64,000 bases of DNA from DASWOJ01 sp964242415 (GCA_964242415.1 CAXTAT010000006.1:62001-126000), one strand, 5' to 3'; counted from the stretch's first letter, positions 1 through 10,183 are shown. Notes: generated by a model not told the origin, from the sequence alone. A program made the numbers and translations.

Positions 1-493
1 ACAGGCCCTCCGCCGCGGCGATGCGGTTGAGCGCCGGCCAGTCGGCGGGCTGGCCGAACAGGTCCACCCCCACCAGGGCGCGCGGGCGCAGCCGCTCGGC
101 GGCACGGACCGCATCGATGCGCTGCTGCAGGTGGGCCGGGTCGATCTGGAAGGTGGCCGGGTCCACATCGACGAACACCGGCGTGGCGCCCAGCACCAGC
201 GGCACCTCGGCCGTTGCGGTGTAGGTGAAGGCGGGCAGGAACACGGCGTCGCCGGGGCCGATGCCCTCGGCCATCATGGCGATCTGCAGGGCGTCGGTGC
301 CGCTGCTGACGCCGACGCAGTGGCGGGCGCCGCAGTAGGCGGCCAGGCGACCCTCCAGCTCCGCGACCTCCGGGCCGAGGACGAACTGGCAGTGCGCCAG
401 CACCGCGTCCAGCCGGGGGCGCAGCCGGTTGTGGATGCGGGCCTGCTGGGCCTTGAGGTCCAGGAAGGGGATTGCGGTCACGCTTGTGGACAC
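1..493 (-). CDS. DegT/DnrJ/EryC1/StrS-family aminotransferase, partial (C-terminus outside window)
   Basis: PLP-dependent sugar aminotransferase family, which aminates 4-keto or 3-keto nucleotide sugars for surface glycans. About 164 codons are visible. The reading frame contains the family hallmarks: an N-terminal FLDLKAQ segment, then SSGTDALQIA (cofactor phosphate region), FLPAFTYTATAEV, and GATPVFVDVDPATFQIDP. The catalytic lysine lies beyond the window edge. It follows the dehydratase gene at once, so dehydratase and aminotransferase probably act in sequence on one nucleotide sugar. The start is unusual. A well-placed ATG at 516 with a Shine-Dalgarno 8 nt upstream is out of frame because of a 1-nt shortfall in a 12-bp tandem repeat, leaving in-frame GTG codons at 493 and 481 as possible starts. 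Family call is firm; the exact sugar is not known. Confidence 0.85.
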   Translation of the reverse strand, partial: MSTSVTAIPFLDLKAQQARIHNRLRPRLDAVLAHCQFVLGPEVAELEGRLAAYCGARHCVGVSSGTDALQIAMMAEGIGPGDAVFLPAFTYTATAEVPLVLGATPVFVDVDPATFQIDPAHLQQRIDAVRAAERLRPRALVGVDLFGQPADWPALNRIAAAEGL

Positions 494-515
494 GCTGTGG
501 ACACGCTTGTGGACA
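481..515. repeat. Three tandem 12-bp units, the middle one only 11 bp, at the aminotransferase start
   Basis: On the top strand the units are cgcttgtggaca (481-492), cgctgtggaca (493-503) and cgcttgtggaca (504-515). Read on the minus strand each full unit encodes Val-Ser-Thr-Ser. The middle unit lacks one base, so the ATG at 516 runs into a stop after 12 codons instead of entering the aminotransferase frame. If the middle unit were 12 bp, the ATG would be in frame. Confidence 0.9.
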
Positions 516-521
516 TGGTGG

Positions 522-2588
522 CTACTCTCCAATCATCGGCGCGGTGAGGGGCGCGGGGCTGTTGTCCGCCTCCGCCCGCTCGAATTCCGGGACCATGCGG
601 CCCAGCAGTGCCAGCGCTGCCCGGGTCTGCCCGGCACGGCAGGCGGCGGCGATGCGGTCGATGGCGTCGCCGACCAGCACGGGATCGGCGGTGCGCGGGG
701 TGGCCATCAGCAGGCCGGGATGGCCGGTCGGCGCCGGCGGCTCGCTGCCGTGGAACAGCTCCTCGTGCAGCTTCTCGCCGGGGCGCAGGCCGGTGAAGGC
801 GATGCGGATGCGGCCGGGAACGGGATGCGCCAGGTCGGCGTCCGCGGTCTCCGCCGGCTGCAGCCCGGCAAGGCGGATCATCTGCCGGGCCAGGTCAACG
901 ATGCGGACCGGCTCCCCCATGTCGAGCACGAAGATGCCCCCCGCCTCGCGCGCGAGCCAGTCCTGGTCGGCAGACTCGCCGTCGCCAGCTCCCCCGTCAG
1001 CAGACCCCTGGTCAGCAGCTTGGCGTGCCGCTCCGAGCACGCTGGCCTGCAGCACCAGCCCCACCGCCTCCCGCACGGTCATGAAGTAGCGCTGCATCTC
1101 CGGGTGGGTGACCGTCAGCGGCCCGCCCCGCTCCAACTGCCGGCGGAACAGCGGCACGACGGAGCCGGTGCTGCCCAGCACATTGCCGAACCGCACCGTC
1201 ACGCAGCGCATCGCGCCATCCGGGGCCGGCGCGTCCAGGGTAGCCATGTCCAGGGCCTGGCAGTACATCTCGGCCAGGCGCTTGCTAGCGCCCATGACGC
1301 TGCTGGGATTGACCGCCTTGTCGGTCGAAATCAGCACCATCGCCCGCGTCCCCACTGCCGTCGCGGCGTCCGCCACGTGGCGGGTGCCGACGGTGTTGGT
1401 CAGCAGGTCCTCCAGCGGGTTCGCCTCGCCCATCGGTACGTGCTTCAGGGCGGCGGCGTGGAACACCAGCTCGGGCCGCACGTCGGCGAACACCGCCCTG
1501 ATGCGGGCCTGGTCGCGGACATCGGCGATGCAGGTCTGGCGGGGGATGGCCGGGCTGGTTTCCCCAAGCTCCTGGTCGATCTGCCACAGCGCGTACTCGC
1601 CGTTGTCCAGCAGTACCAGCAGGCTGGGGCCGAGTGCCGCGCATTGCCGGGCCAGCTCGGAGCCGATGGTGCCGCCCGCGCCGGTCACCAGCACGCGGCG
1701 GCCCTGCACCAGCCGCGCCATGCCGTCGCGGTCCAGCGGGACCTGCGGGCGGTTGAGCAGGTCCTCGATGGCGACGGGGGCCAGCTCCAGTAATCCGCCG
1801 CCCCCGGCGCCGACCTGGGCGGATTGCAGCGCGGTGGGGCGCGGGACGCGGCGGACCGGCACGCCCTCGGCGTCGGCCTGCGCCAGCATACCGGCCAGCA
1901 CGGGGCCGGCCAGGTCGGGCTGGGTGACGACCAAGGCGGCGGGCAGCCGGCCCTCGGCGCGCAGCCGGGCCAGCACGGCGCCGGCCTGGCCGACCTCGCC
2001 CAGGATCGGGTGGCCGTGGATGCGCCGCCCGGTCTGGCCCTGCCGCAGCGACAGCAGCCCGGCCACGCGGTAGCTGGCGCGGCCGTGGCCGAACTCCAGG
2101 GCGCGCAGGAACAGGTCCGCCCCATCGCCGGCGCCGACCAGCAGGACGGACTGCGCCTCGGCCCCGTCGCGCCCGCGCCGCCGGGCCATCTGCAGGCGAT
2201 AGACGACGCGGGGGGTGCCGAGGGCGACGATCAGGGTCAGGGCGTGCACGACGGGAAAGGTCGGGGTGGGCAGCGGGAAACCGGACACCCGCAGCAGGAC
2301 GGCGAACAGGGCGGCGCTGGCGACGCTGCTGCCGACCAGGCCGACCAGGTCCTCGATCCCCGCGAACCGCCAGTACTGCTGCGGCATGCGGAACGGCAGG
2401 CCGGCCAGCAGCAGCGTGATGGCGCCGCCGGCCACGAACCACAGGGGGTGCAGCAGGCCGCCGCTGGGATCGGCGATGTAGCGGGCCACCGGCGTCGCCA
2501 CGGCCGCCAGCGCACCGTCCAGCAGGACGTTGAGCAGGATGCGGTTGATCGCCGGCTTGGTCGGGGTTGGGGGGCGTTGCGGGGCCAT
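522..2588 (-). CDS. CapD/FlaA1/PglF-type nucleoside-diphosphate-sugar 4,6-dehydratase, membrane-anchored
   Basis: 688 aa from ATG 2588 (a GTG at 2609 would add 7 residues; AGGG lies about 8 nt before the ATG). The N-terminal third holds about four hydrophobic membrane segments. A first nucleotide-binding motif VLLVGAGDGA lies near residues 148-157. The C-terminal catalytic Rossmann domain has VTGAGGTIGSE near 301-311 and the STDKAVNPSSVMGASKR active-site stretch, in which Asp-Lys and Met...Lys replace the usual SDR Tyr-x-x-x-Lys, as in FlaA1/PglF. The family converts UDP-GlcNAc or related sugars to 4-keto-6-deoxy intermediates at the inner membrane. It stands just upstream of a DegT aminotransferase and divergent from a lipid-carrier sugar transferase, which suggests synthesis of an amino-dideoxy sugar for a surface glycan. 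Confidence 0.9.
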   Translation of the reverse strand: MAPQRPPTPTKPAINRILLNVLLDGALAAVATPVARYIADPSGGLLHPLWFVAGGAITLLLAGLPFRMPQQYWRFAGIEDLVGLVGSSVASAALFAVLLRVSGFPLPTPTFPVVHALTLIVALGTPRVVYRLQMARRRGRDGAEAQSVLLVGAGDGADLFLRALEFGHGRASYRVAGLLSLRQGQTGRRIHGHPILGEVGQAGAVLARLRAEGRLPAALVVTQPDLAGPVLAGMLAQADAEGVPVRRVPRPTALQSAQVGAGGGGLLELAPVAIEDLLNRPQVPLDRDGMARLVQGRRVLVTGAGGTIGSELARQCAALGPSLLVLLDNGEYALWQIDQELGETSPAIPRQTCIADVRDQARIRAVFADVRPELVFHAAALKHVPMGEANPLEDLLTNTVGTRHVADAATAVGTRAMVLISTDKAVNPSSVMGASKRLAEMYCQALDMATLDAPAPDGAMRCVTVRFGNVLGSTGSVVPLFRRQLERGGPLTVTHPEMQRYFMTVREAVGLVLQASVLGAARQAADQGSADGGAGDGESADQDWLAREAGGIFVLDMGEPVRIVDLARQMIRLAGLQPAETADADLAHPVPGRIRIAFTGLRPGEKLHEELFHGSEPPAPTGHPGLLMATPRTADPVLVGDAIDRIAAACRAGQTRAALALLGRMVPEFERAEADNSPAPLTAPMIGE
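525..530 (-). promoter_or_regulatory. Shine-Dalgarno for the ATG at 516
   Basis: Minus-strand GGAGAG lies 8 nt before the ATG at 516 and overlaps the end of the dehydratase gene. This is the only good ribosome site near the aminotransferase start, yet its ATG is out of frame with the enzyme. Confidence 0.55.
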
Positions 2589-2647
2589 CGTCCGAACCCT
2601 ATAGCCCACCCGGCCCCGCTTAGCAGTCCCCTCATCCCAACGCTCCC

Positions 2648-3775
2648 TTGGCCCACCGCTCCCTTGGCCAGTGCCCCTTGTTGAAGGCGTCCCGCTTGTC
2701 CGCCGCTGCCGTGCTGACCCACCTGCTGTTCTGCGCTTGCCTGGCTGCCCTGTCCGCCGTGGTCGTGCGCGTGATGATCGGCGTGGCCGTGATGGACCAG
2801 CCGGACCTTGGCCGTCCCGGCGCCCGCAAGGCGCATGCCAGCCCGGTGCCGAAGGGCGGCGGCGTGGGCGTGGTGGTGGCGTTCCTGGTGGGGACGCTGG
2901 TGCTGTACCGGTATGCGGCGTTCTCCCGCCTGGCTGACCCCTACTTCGTCGCCTTCATCCTCGCCGCTACCGCGATCGCCGTGGTGGCGTTCCTGGACGA
3001 CCTGCGGAACTGGCCGTTTTCGGTGAAGCTGGCCGCCCAGGTGGGTGCGGCGGCACTGGCGGTGGGCAGCGGGCTGGTGATCGCCGAGGTCAACTTGCCA
3101 TGGTGGGGGCCGGTGCCGCTGGGCTGGGCTGGCGTGCCGGTCACGCTGGCCTGGATGCTGTTCGCCACCAACGCGGTCAACTTCATCGACGGGCTGAACG
3201 GCCTGGCGTCCGGCGCCTGCGCCATCGCGTGCGCGATGCTGGCGGTGATCGCGGCGTGGTTCGGCGGATGGTTTGTCTATTTTGCCTCGCTGCTCCTCGC
3301 GGCGGGACTGGTGGGGTTCCTGCCGTTCAACTTCCCACGGGCGCGCATCTTCATGGGCGACGTCGGCAGCCAGTTTTGCGGCTTCGTGCTGGCGATGCTG
3401 GGCGTGGCGGCCGGGCGGTTCTCCGGAGACCAGGGAGGGGTCGAACCCTCAGTGCTGCTGGTGCCGATGCTGCTGTTCGGGGTGCTGTTCGACGTGGCGT
3501 TCACCCTGGTGCGCCGGCTGCTGGCCGGCGAGCGGGTGACCCAGGCGCACCGCGGGCACCTGTACCAGGTCGCGCACCGGTCCGGCATGCCGGCGGTGTG
3601 GGTCACGCTGGTGCATTGGCTGTTCGTCGCCTGGGGCGGGATGTGCTGCGCCGTGTTCATCCTGGCCACCGGCAACCCCAAGCCGCTGGCGGTGCTGCTC
3701 GTGCTGCCGCCGCAACTGGCCTGGGCGGCGTGGGTTTCCCAGCGGGCGCGGCGGGCCGGGCTGCAGCGGTGGTAG
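2648..3775 (+). CDS. WecA/WbpL-like undecaprenyl-phosphate sugar-1-phosphate transferase (MraY family)
   Basis: 375 aa integral membrane enzyme with many hydrophobic segments. The family transfers a sugar-1-phosphate from a UDP-sugar to undecaprenyl phosphate, the first membrane step of O-antigen or capsule synthesis. Diagnostic motifs are FLDDLRN (Mg-binding aspartates), NAVNFIDGLNGL, FMGDVGS and a late AHRGHLYQ, the last typical of WecA/WbpL rather than MraY. It is divergent from the dehydratase. The start is uncertain: the longest frame uses TTG 2648, while TTG 2678 or 2681 or GTG 2711 also precede the first membrane helix and none has a convincing ribosome site. The function class is firm, the sugar unknown. 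Confidence 0.88.
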   Translation: MAHRSLGQCPLLKASRLSAAAVLTHLLFCACLAALSAVVVRVMIGVAVMDQPDLGRPGARKAHASPVPKGGGVGVVVAFLVGTLVLYRYAAFSRLADPYFVAFILAATAIAVVAFLDDLRNWPFSVKLAAQVGAAALAVGSGLVIAEVNLPWWGPVPLGWAGVPVTLAWMLFATNAVNFIDGLNGLASGACAIACAMLAVIAAWFGGWFVYFASLLLAAGLVGFLPFNFPRARIFMGDVGSQFCGFVLAMLGVAAGRFSGDQGGVEPSVLLVPMLLFGVLFDVAFTLVRRLLAGERVTQAHRGHLYQVAHRSGMPAVWVTLVHWLFVAWGGMCCAVFILATGNPKPLAVLLVLPPQLAWAAWVSQRARRAGLQRW

Positions 3776-3841
3776 CGGCTTGCGCGCGACCCGGCCGCGC
3801 CCATAGCATTCCCCACCAGGTCCACGAAGGAACCGCCCATA

Positions 3842-4465
3842 ATGCGCCGGCTGCTGCCTGCTGCGCTTCTTGTCTTGGCCGCGCTGCCAGCCTGGGCGCA
3901 GGACAACCCGTCGTTCAACGTGGTGAACCGAACCGGCGCCGCGATCAAGGAGGTGTTCGCCAGTCCGGCGGGGGTGGCGAATTGGGGCCGCAACCGCTTG
4001 GCCGCCGCCGCCGTGCCGCCTGGCGCCAACGCTCCGATCCGCCTGCCTGCGGATGGCAACTGCATCTATGACGTGCGCGTGGTGTATGCCAATGGCCAGT
4101 CCGACGAACGGCGCGGCGTGAATACCTGTGGCTTGGACAACCTGATCTTCCCGGGCACGGCCGAGACCGCTACACCGCCGGCACGATCCGGCCGCGGCCA
4201 GCAGGCTGTCGCCGACGACCCTTCATTCCGTCTTGTTAACCGCAGCCGCAGCGAAGTTAACGAGGTTTACGCCAGCCTGACGGGCGATGACGACTGGGGG
4301 GTTGACCAGCTTGGCGAGGCCACCATCGCACCGGGCGCGACGCGGGTCATACGCCTGCCGTCCGGTCCCTGCACCTGGGATGTGCGGATTGTCTGGGCCA
4401 ACGGCGAGGCGGCCGAGAAACGACGGCTGAACCTTTGCACCATCACCGATCTACGGGTGCCGTAA
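3842..4465 (+). CDS. Secreted protein with two tandem copies of one ~82-residue domain, function unknown
   Basis: 207 aa. An N-terminal signal peptide (MRRLLPAALLVLAALPAWAQ, cut near residue 20) leads to two homologous units, about residues 21-104 and 125-207, joined by a short Pro/Arg/Gly linker. Both units share PSF-x-x-VNR, E-V-x-A-S, W-G...L, a G...IRLP turn, C-x-x-DVR-(I/V)-V-x-ANG and a second Cys near the end. Each unit has two cysteines and could form one disulfide in the periplasm. I do not recognise a described function. It stands alone between the sugar transferase and the MarR gene. A weak hairpin (about 4545-4590) lies downstream, without a clear T run. Confidence 0.75.
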   Translation: MRRLLPAALLVLAALPAWAQDNPSFNVVNRTGAAIKEVFASPAGVANWGRNRLAAAAVPPGANAPIRLPADGNCIYDVRVVYANGQSDERRGVNTCGLDNLIFPGTAETATPPARSGRGQQAVADDPSFRLVNRSRSEVNEVYASLTGDDDWGVDQLGEATIAPGATRVIRLPSGPCTWDVRIVWANGEAAEKRRLNLCTITDLRVP

Positions 4466-4611
4466 ACAGAATCTTCACGACCTATTCGCTGGTGAAGCCT
4501 AAGCGGGCTTACGCCGCTTGGCTGCGGTCTTCTCCGCCTGGGGGCTGTGCAAGCCTGTTCGAGCCGGATGCTGGCTAGAACGGGCTTGCTGCCCGCAGGC
4601 GCGGTAGGCTT

Positions 4612-5016
4612 TTAGCCCGCCGCGACCTTCTGTGCCGCATCGGCCTTGGCGCCACCGCCGGCCGCCGGCTTCTTCGCGATGGCCGTCGCCTCGACCATGA
4701 TGCCGCGTAGGTCGCGCAAGAAGGCCTGGCCCTTCAACGTGCGCTGCACCAGCACGCTGCGGCGGTCCATCGGGTCCACCTTGCGGCGGGCCAGGTCCAA
4801 CTCGCCCAACCGGTCCAGCGCACGGGTGATGGCGGGCTTGGAGACATTCAGGTCGGCGGCGAGGCCGCGGACGGTGTGCGCGCCCTCCTGCAAGTAACAG
4901 GTCAGGAAAACGCCGAGTTGCCGGGCCGACAGGTCGGGGCCGTCGCGACGCACCAGGGCAACGATGGTGTCGCGAAGAATACCGACGAATTGGTCGGGGG
5001 ATGGGATGACTGCCAC
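4612..5016 (-). CDS. MarR-family winged-helix transcriptional regulator
   Basis: 134 aa, GTG start with AGAGG about 9 nt upstream. The central part is a winged helix: LSARQLGVFLTCYLQ, then LAADLNVSKPAITRALDRLGEL as recognition helix region, then the wing with DRRSVLVQRT. The C-terminus is a low-complexity Lys/Ala/Gly tail (AKKPAAGGGAKADAAQK), which is not part of the usual MarR dimer domain and could add charge for DNA contact. Such proteins bind short palindromes and often control their own gene; the ligand and targets are unknown. It is transcribed convergently to the secreted protein and preceded by a comparatively AT-rich spacer. Confidence 0.85.
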   Translation of the reverse strand: MAVIPSPDQFVGILRDTIVALVRRDGPDLSARQLGVFLTCYLQEGAHTVRGLAADLNVSKPAITRALDRLGELDLARRKVDPMDRRSVLVQRTLKGQAFLRDLRGIMVEATAIAKKPAAGGGAKADAAQKVAAG

Positions 5017-5076
5017 AGTATGATCCTCTCTAACGACCGCCGTCTCGCCGGCTGGCTAAGGTTCGTAACAATAGCC

Positions 5077-5097
5077 GATTTAGTGACAAACCAAATC
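5077..5097. promoter_or_regulatory. Possible MarR operator (imperfect inverted repeat)
   Basis: An interrupted palindrome with arms gattt(a/g)g / ccaaatc lies about 60 bp upstream of the marR-like start, inside an AT-rich island (5017-5178) that contrasts with the GC-rich surroundings. MarR proteins commonly bind such sites in their own promoter. No footprint or conserved motif supports it, so it is only a candidate. Confidence 0.25.
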
Positions 5098-5178
5098 GTT
5101 AACAGTGTTTCACGCAAGATATAGCCTGCTAAACCGTTCTCATTTCCGTTATCCCGCCTCACGGTACGCTTTCCGACG

Positions 5179-6600
<1,422 letters not shown>

Positions 6601-6726
6601 CGGGGCATCCTCAGGTTCAGCGTCGTGGCGCAGCGCCGCGCCTGGCCTGCGTCCCGGCTGCGGCGGGGCCGGCAGGCCGGGCGTCCCGGGCTTGCAATCC
6701 GCAGCGCCAGGCGCAAACTTTGCTCC

Positions 6727-9243
6727 ATGCAAGGCTTACCCTCCCGGGTCAAGGCGGTGCTCGGGCCTACCAACACTGGCAAGACCCACCTTGCGATCGA
6801 GCGGATGCTGGCCCACTCGTCGGGGATCATCGGCTTTCCGCTGCGCCTGCTGGCGCGGGAGAACTACGACCGCATGGTGAAGGCCAAGGGCGCGCGGTCG
6901 GTGGCGCTGATCACCGGGGAGGAGAAGATCATCCCCGCCGGCGCCCGCTGGTACTCCTGCACCGTGGAGGCGATGCCGCTGGACCGCGCGGCGGAGTTCG
7001 TCGCGGTGGACGAGATCCAGCTTTGCGCCGATCCGGACCGCGGCCACATCTTCACCGAGCGGCTGCTGCACGCCCGCGGCCTGGTGGAGACGATGTTCCT
7101 GGGCGCCGAGACCATACGCCCGCTGCTGCAGCGCCTGGTCCCGCAGGCCGAGATCGAGACGCGGCCCCGCCTGTCGCAACTGACCTACGCCGGCCCGGCC
7201 AAGCTGGTGCGCCTGCCGCCGCGCAGTGCGGTCGTCGCGTTCAGCGCCGGGGAGGTTTATGCCATCGCCGAGCTGATCCGCCGGCGCCGAGGTGGTTGCG
7301 CCGTGGTGATGGGCCGGCTGTCGCCCAGGACGCGCAACGCGCAGGTGCAGCTTTACCAGAACAAGGAAGTGGACTTCCTGGTGGCCACTGACGCAATCGG
7401 CATGGGGCTGAACATGGATGTGGACCATGTCGCCTTTGCCCGGCTGAACAAGTTCGACGGCCACCGCCCGCGGCGGCTGACGGCGGCGGAGGTGGCGCAG
7501 ATCGCCGGACGCGCCGGGCGCGGCATGCGGGACGGCACGTTCGGCACCACCGCCACCTGCCCGCCGCTGGACGAGGACCTGGTGCGGGCGGTGGAGGCGC
7601 ATGACTTCGAGCCGCTGGAGGCGCTGTACTGGCGCAATGCGGAGATGGACTTCTCGGGCGTGGACAACCTGCTGGCCAGCCTGCTGACGCCGCCGCCGCG
7701 GGCCGGCTTGGTGCGCGGACCCGATGCCACGGACCTTGAAACGCTGGAGGTGCTGTCGCGGGAACACGAGATCCGCGACATGGCCCGGGGGCACCGCCGG
7801 GTGCGGCTGTTGTGGGAGACCTGCCAGATCCCGGACTTCCGCAAGCTGGCCGACGACACCCACACCCGCCTATGCGCCCGCGTGTTCGGCCACCTGGTGC
7901 GGGATGGCGCCGTGCCGGCCGACTGGCTGGAGACCGGCATCTCGGCGCTGTCCCGCGCCGACGGCGACATCGACACCCTGATGGCCCGGCTGTCCGGGGT
8001 GCGCATCTGGGCCTACATCGCCGCCCGGGGCGACTGGGTGCGCGATGCCCCAGCCTGGCAGGCCCGCACGCGCGAGGTCGAGGACCTGCTGTCCGATGCC
8101 CTGCACGAGCGGCTGACTACCCGGTTCGTCGATCGCCGCGCCGCGCACCTGCTGCGCCGGCTAGAGGAGAAGGACGGCGAGGAGCTGCTGTCCGCCGTCA
8201 CCGCCCGGGGGGAGGTGGTGGTGGAAGGGCATCCGGTCGGCCACGTCGGCGGCTTCGCGTTCCTGCCGGACCCGCTGGCGGAGGGGCAGGAGAAGCGCCT
8301 GGTGCTGCGCGCCGCGCGCCGTGCCCTGCTGGGGTGGATGCCGCGGCGGGTGGGAGAGCTGGAGGCCGCGCCGGACAGCATGCTGACCTGGACCGCCGAC
8401 CACAAGCTGGCCTGGGAGGGCGTGCCCATTGCCCGGCTGCGGCCCGGCGCGGGGATGCTGCGCCCGCACATCGACGTCATCGACACCGAGTACCTGGATG
8501 GCCCGCACCGCGAGCGCGTCCGCAAGCGCCTGCATGGCTGGGTGTCCGGCATCATCGCCGCCGACCTGGCGCCGCTGTTCGCCGCCGAGGCTGCGGCGGG
8601 ACGTGACGCCGCCTTGCGCGGCCCGCTGCACCGCATCATCGAGGCCGGCGGGGTGGTGCCCGGCGCCACCGAGGCCGACATTCCACCGACGCTGCGCGGG
8701 CCGTTGAAGGCGTTGGGCGTGCGGGCCGGGCGGTTCGCGCTGTTCCTGCCGGCGCTGCTGAAGCCGCGTGCCGTGGCGACGCGGGCGGCGCTGTGGGCCT
8801 TGCAGGCCGGGGTGCCGGCGCCGTCGCTGCCTGCGCCGGGGCTGGTGTCGCTCGCGCCGCCTGCCGATTGGCCGCCGGGCTTTGCCGCTGCGATGGGCTG
8901 GGTTGCCGCCGGGCCGGTGCTGCTGCGGCTGGACATCGCGGAGCGCATTGCGGCGGAGCTGGGCTATGCCACCCGGGCCCGCGCGGCGGCGATGCCGGGT
9001 GGCCTGGCCTCCCGCCTGCAGGTGCGTGCGGAGGAGGTGCCGGCGGTGCTGCGTGCGCTCGGCGTGCGCCTGGCGCCGGGCGGCGGGCTGGCGGAGGGGC
9101 AGTATGGCCCCCCTGCCCCGCCGATGATGCTGCCGGTCCGCAAGCGGCCGCAACCGGCGCCCGCCGTCCCGGTCCCGCTGACGCGCGTCAAGGACGGACC
9201 GTTTGCGGCGCTCGGGGCGTTGCGCCAGGCGATCCGCGATTGA
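6727..9243 (+). CDS. Suv3-like DEAD/DExH-box RNA helicase
   Basis: 838 aa from ATG 6727. The N-terminus is a superfamily 2 helicase core: Walker A GPTNTGKTH at 13-21, DEIQ (motif II) at 95-98, and motif VI region QIAGRAGRGMRDG. This is the layout of mitochondrial Suv3 and its alphaproteobacterial relatives, ATP-dependent RNA unwinding enzymes linked to RNA turnover. A long helical C-terminal part of about 500 residues follows, ending in a basic Pro-rich tail. The same frame is open back to 5470 but that part is antisense to the aminopeptidase and has no helicase homology. The S4-domain gene starts inside the stop codon (TTGA), so the two are probably translationally coupled. Confidence 0.9.
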   Translation: MQGLPSRVKAVLGPTNTGKTHLAIERMLAHSSGIIGFPLRLLARENYDRMVKAKGARSVALITGEEKIIPAGARWYSCTVEAMPLDRAAEFVAVDEIQLCADPDRGHIFTERLLHARGLVETMFLGAETIRPLLQRLVPQAEIETRPRLSQLTYAGPAKLVRLPPRSAVVAFSAGEVYAIAELIRRRRGGCAVVMGRLSPRTRNAQVQLYQNKEVDFLVATDAIGMGLNMDVDHVAFARLNKFDGHRPRRLTAAEVAQIAGRAGRGMRDGTFGTTATCPPLDEDLVRAVEAHDFEPLEALYWRNAEMDFSGVDNLLASLLTPPPRAGLVRGPDATDLETLEVLSREHEIRDMARGHRRVRLLWETCQIPDFRKLADDTHTRLCARVFGHLVRDGAVPADWLETGISALSRADGDIDTLMARLSGVRIWAYIAARGDWVRDAPAWQARTREVEDLLSDALHERLTTRFVDRRAAHLLRRLEEKDGEELLSAVTARGEVVVEGHPVGHVGGFAFLPDPLAEGQEKRLVLRAARRALLGWMPRRVGELEAAPDSMLTWTADHKLAWEGVPIARLRPGAGMLRPHIDVIDTEYLDGPHRERVRKRLHGWVSGIIAADLAPLFAAEAAAGRDAALRGPLHRIIEAGGVVPGATEADIPPTLRGPLKALGVRAGRFALFLPALLKPRAVATRAALWALQAGVPAPSLPAPGLVSLAPPADWPPGFAAAMGWVAAGPVLLRLDIAERIAAELGYATRARAAAMPGGLASRLQVRAEEVPAVLRALGVRLAPGGGLAEGQYGPPAPPMMLPVRKRPQPAPAVPVPLTRVKDGPFAALGALRQAIRD

Positions 9244-9548
9244 GCGGGACGGCGGAGGACCGCGAATGGCAGCGGCTGGACAAGTGGCTGTGGTGCGCGC
9301 GCTTTATGAAGGCGCGCTCCGACTGCGCGCGCCTGGTGGCGGAGGGCCTGGTGCGGATCAACCGTCAGGTGACCGACAAGCCGCACGCCCGCCTGCGCCC
9401 CGGCGACGTGCTGACGCTGCCGTTGCGGCAGGACGTGCGCGTGGTGCGCGTGCTGTCGCTTGCCAGCCGGCGTGGCCCGGCGCCGGAAGCGCGCACGCTG
9501 TACGAGGACTTGAACGAAGATCGGGGCGCCGGCGCACCGGACCCCTGA
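9240..9548 (+). CDS. S4-domain RNA-binding protein, Hsp15-like
   Basis: 102 aa. The S4 fold is evident: QRLDKWLWCARFMKARS, then a second helix, then VRINRQV and LRPGDVLTLPL. Hsp15 (HslR) family proteins bind RNA, and the E. coli member rescues stalled 50S subunits carrying nascent chains. The start is inferred as TTG 9240, overlapping the helicase stop by 4 nt (TTGA); no ATG lies in frame before the domain. The helicase/S4/fdxA/carD order is a familiar alphaproteobacterial neighbourhood. Confidence 0.85.
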   Translation: MSGTAEDREWQRLDKWLWCARFMKARSDCARLVAEGLVRINRQVTDKPHARLRPGDVLTLPLRQDVRVVRVLSLASRRGPAPEARTLYEDLNEDRGAGAPDP

Positions 9549-9664
9549 TATGGACCCTGATATGCCGGGCCAAGGCTTGCGCCGGGGGATGAAAGGGCCG
9601 CATACCGCCCCATTCTAAGGGGTGCCCGGAGCCGACGCTGCCGGATGGGATAGAGGGATATGCG

Positions 9665-9997
9665 ATGACCTACGTGGTCACCGAGAACTGCATCAAGTGC
9701 AAGTACATGGACTGCGTGGAGGTGTGTCCGGTGGACTGCTTCTATGTCGGCGAAAACATGCTGATGATCCACCCCGACGAGTGCATCGACTGCGGCGTGT
9801 GCGAGCCGGAGTGCCCGGCCGAGGCGATCGTCCCCGACAGCGACGACCGTGCTGCGCCGTGGGCGGAGCGTAACCGCATCTATGCCATCGAGTGGCCCAA
9901 TATCGTCCGCAAGGGCGTGCCGCCGGACGACGCCGACGAGTGGAAGGACAAGCCGGACAAGGAGGCGCTGTTCTCGACCGCGCCGGGCAAGCCCTAG
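9665..9997 (+). CDS. fdxA: 7Fe ferredoxin FdxA
   Basis: 110 aa, cytosolic electron carrier with one 3Fe-4S and one 4Fe-4S cluster. Cysteines at 9, 12, 17, 21, 25, 40, 43, 46 and 50 reproduce the Azotobacter FdI pattern: with an offset of one residue, 9/17/50 would hold the 3Fe cluster and 21/40/43/46 the 4Fe cluster. The C-terminal extension (residues 60-110, with WAERNRIYAIEWPNI) is typical of the long FdxA type. It lies between the S4 protein and carD. Its redox partner here is unknown; the BciB-like enzyme near 39 kb needs a ferredoxin donor, but any link is speculation. Confidence 0.95.
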   Translation: MTYVVTENCIKCKYMDCVEVCPVDCFYVGENMLMIHPDECIDCGVCEPECPAEAIVPDSDDRAAPWAERNRIYAIEWPNIVRKGVPPDDADEWKDKPDKEALFSTAPGKP

Positions 9998-10170
9998 GCA
10001 AGTTTGCGCGAGATGGCCTGGCGGCTTGTGGGCATCGCATGACGCGGCGGACGTTTTATGCTAGGCTGGACGACGTAGCGCCACTTCGGACGAACCTGCC
10101 CCACAATGCGGGCCGGCATTTCGGCGCTCCTCGTCCTTAACGTACGCGCCATCCGGTCCGCCGGCTGGCC

Positions 10171-10175
10171 AGGAG
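10171..10175 (+). promoter_or_regulatory. Shine-Dalgarno that fixes the carD start at GTG 10184
   Basis: AGGAG lies 8 nt before GTG 10184. The frame is open further upstream (to ATG 10106), but that stretch has no ribosome site and no homology to CarD proteins. Confidence 0.6.
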
Positions 10176-10183
10176 TATGCCCG

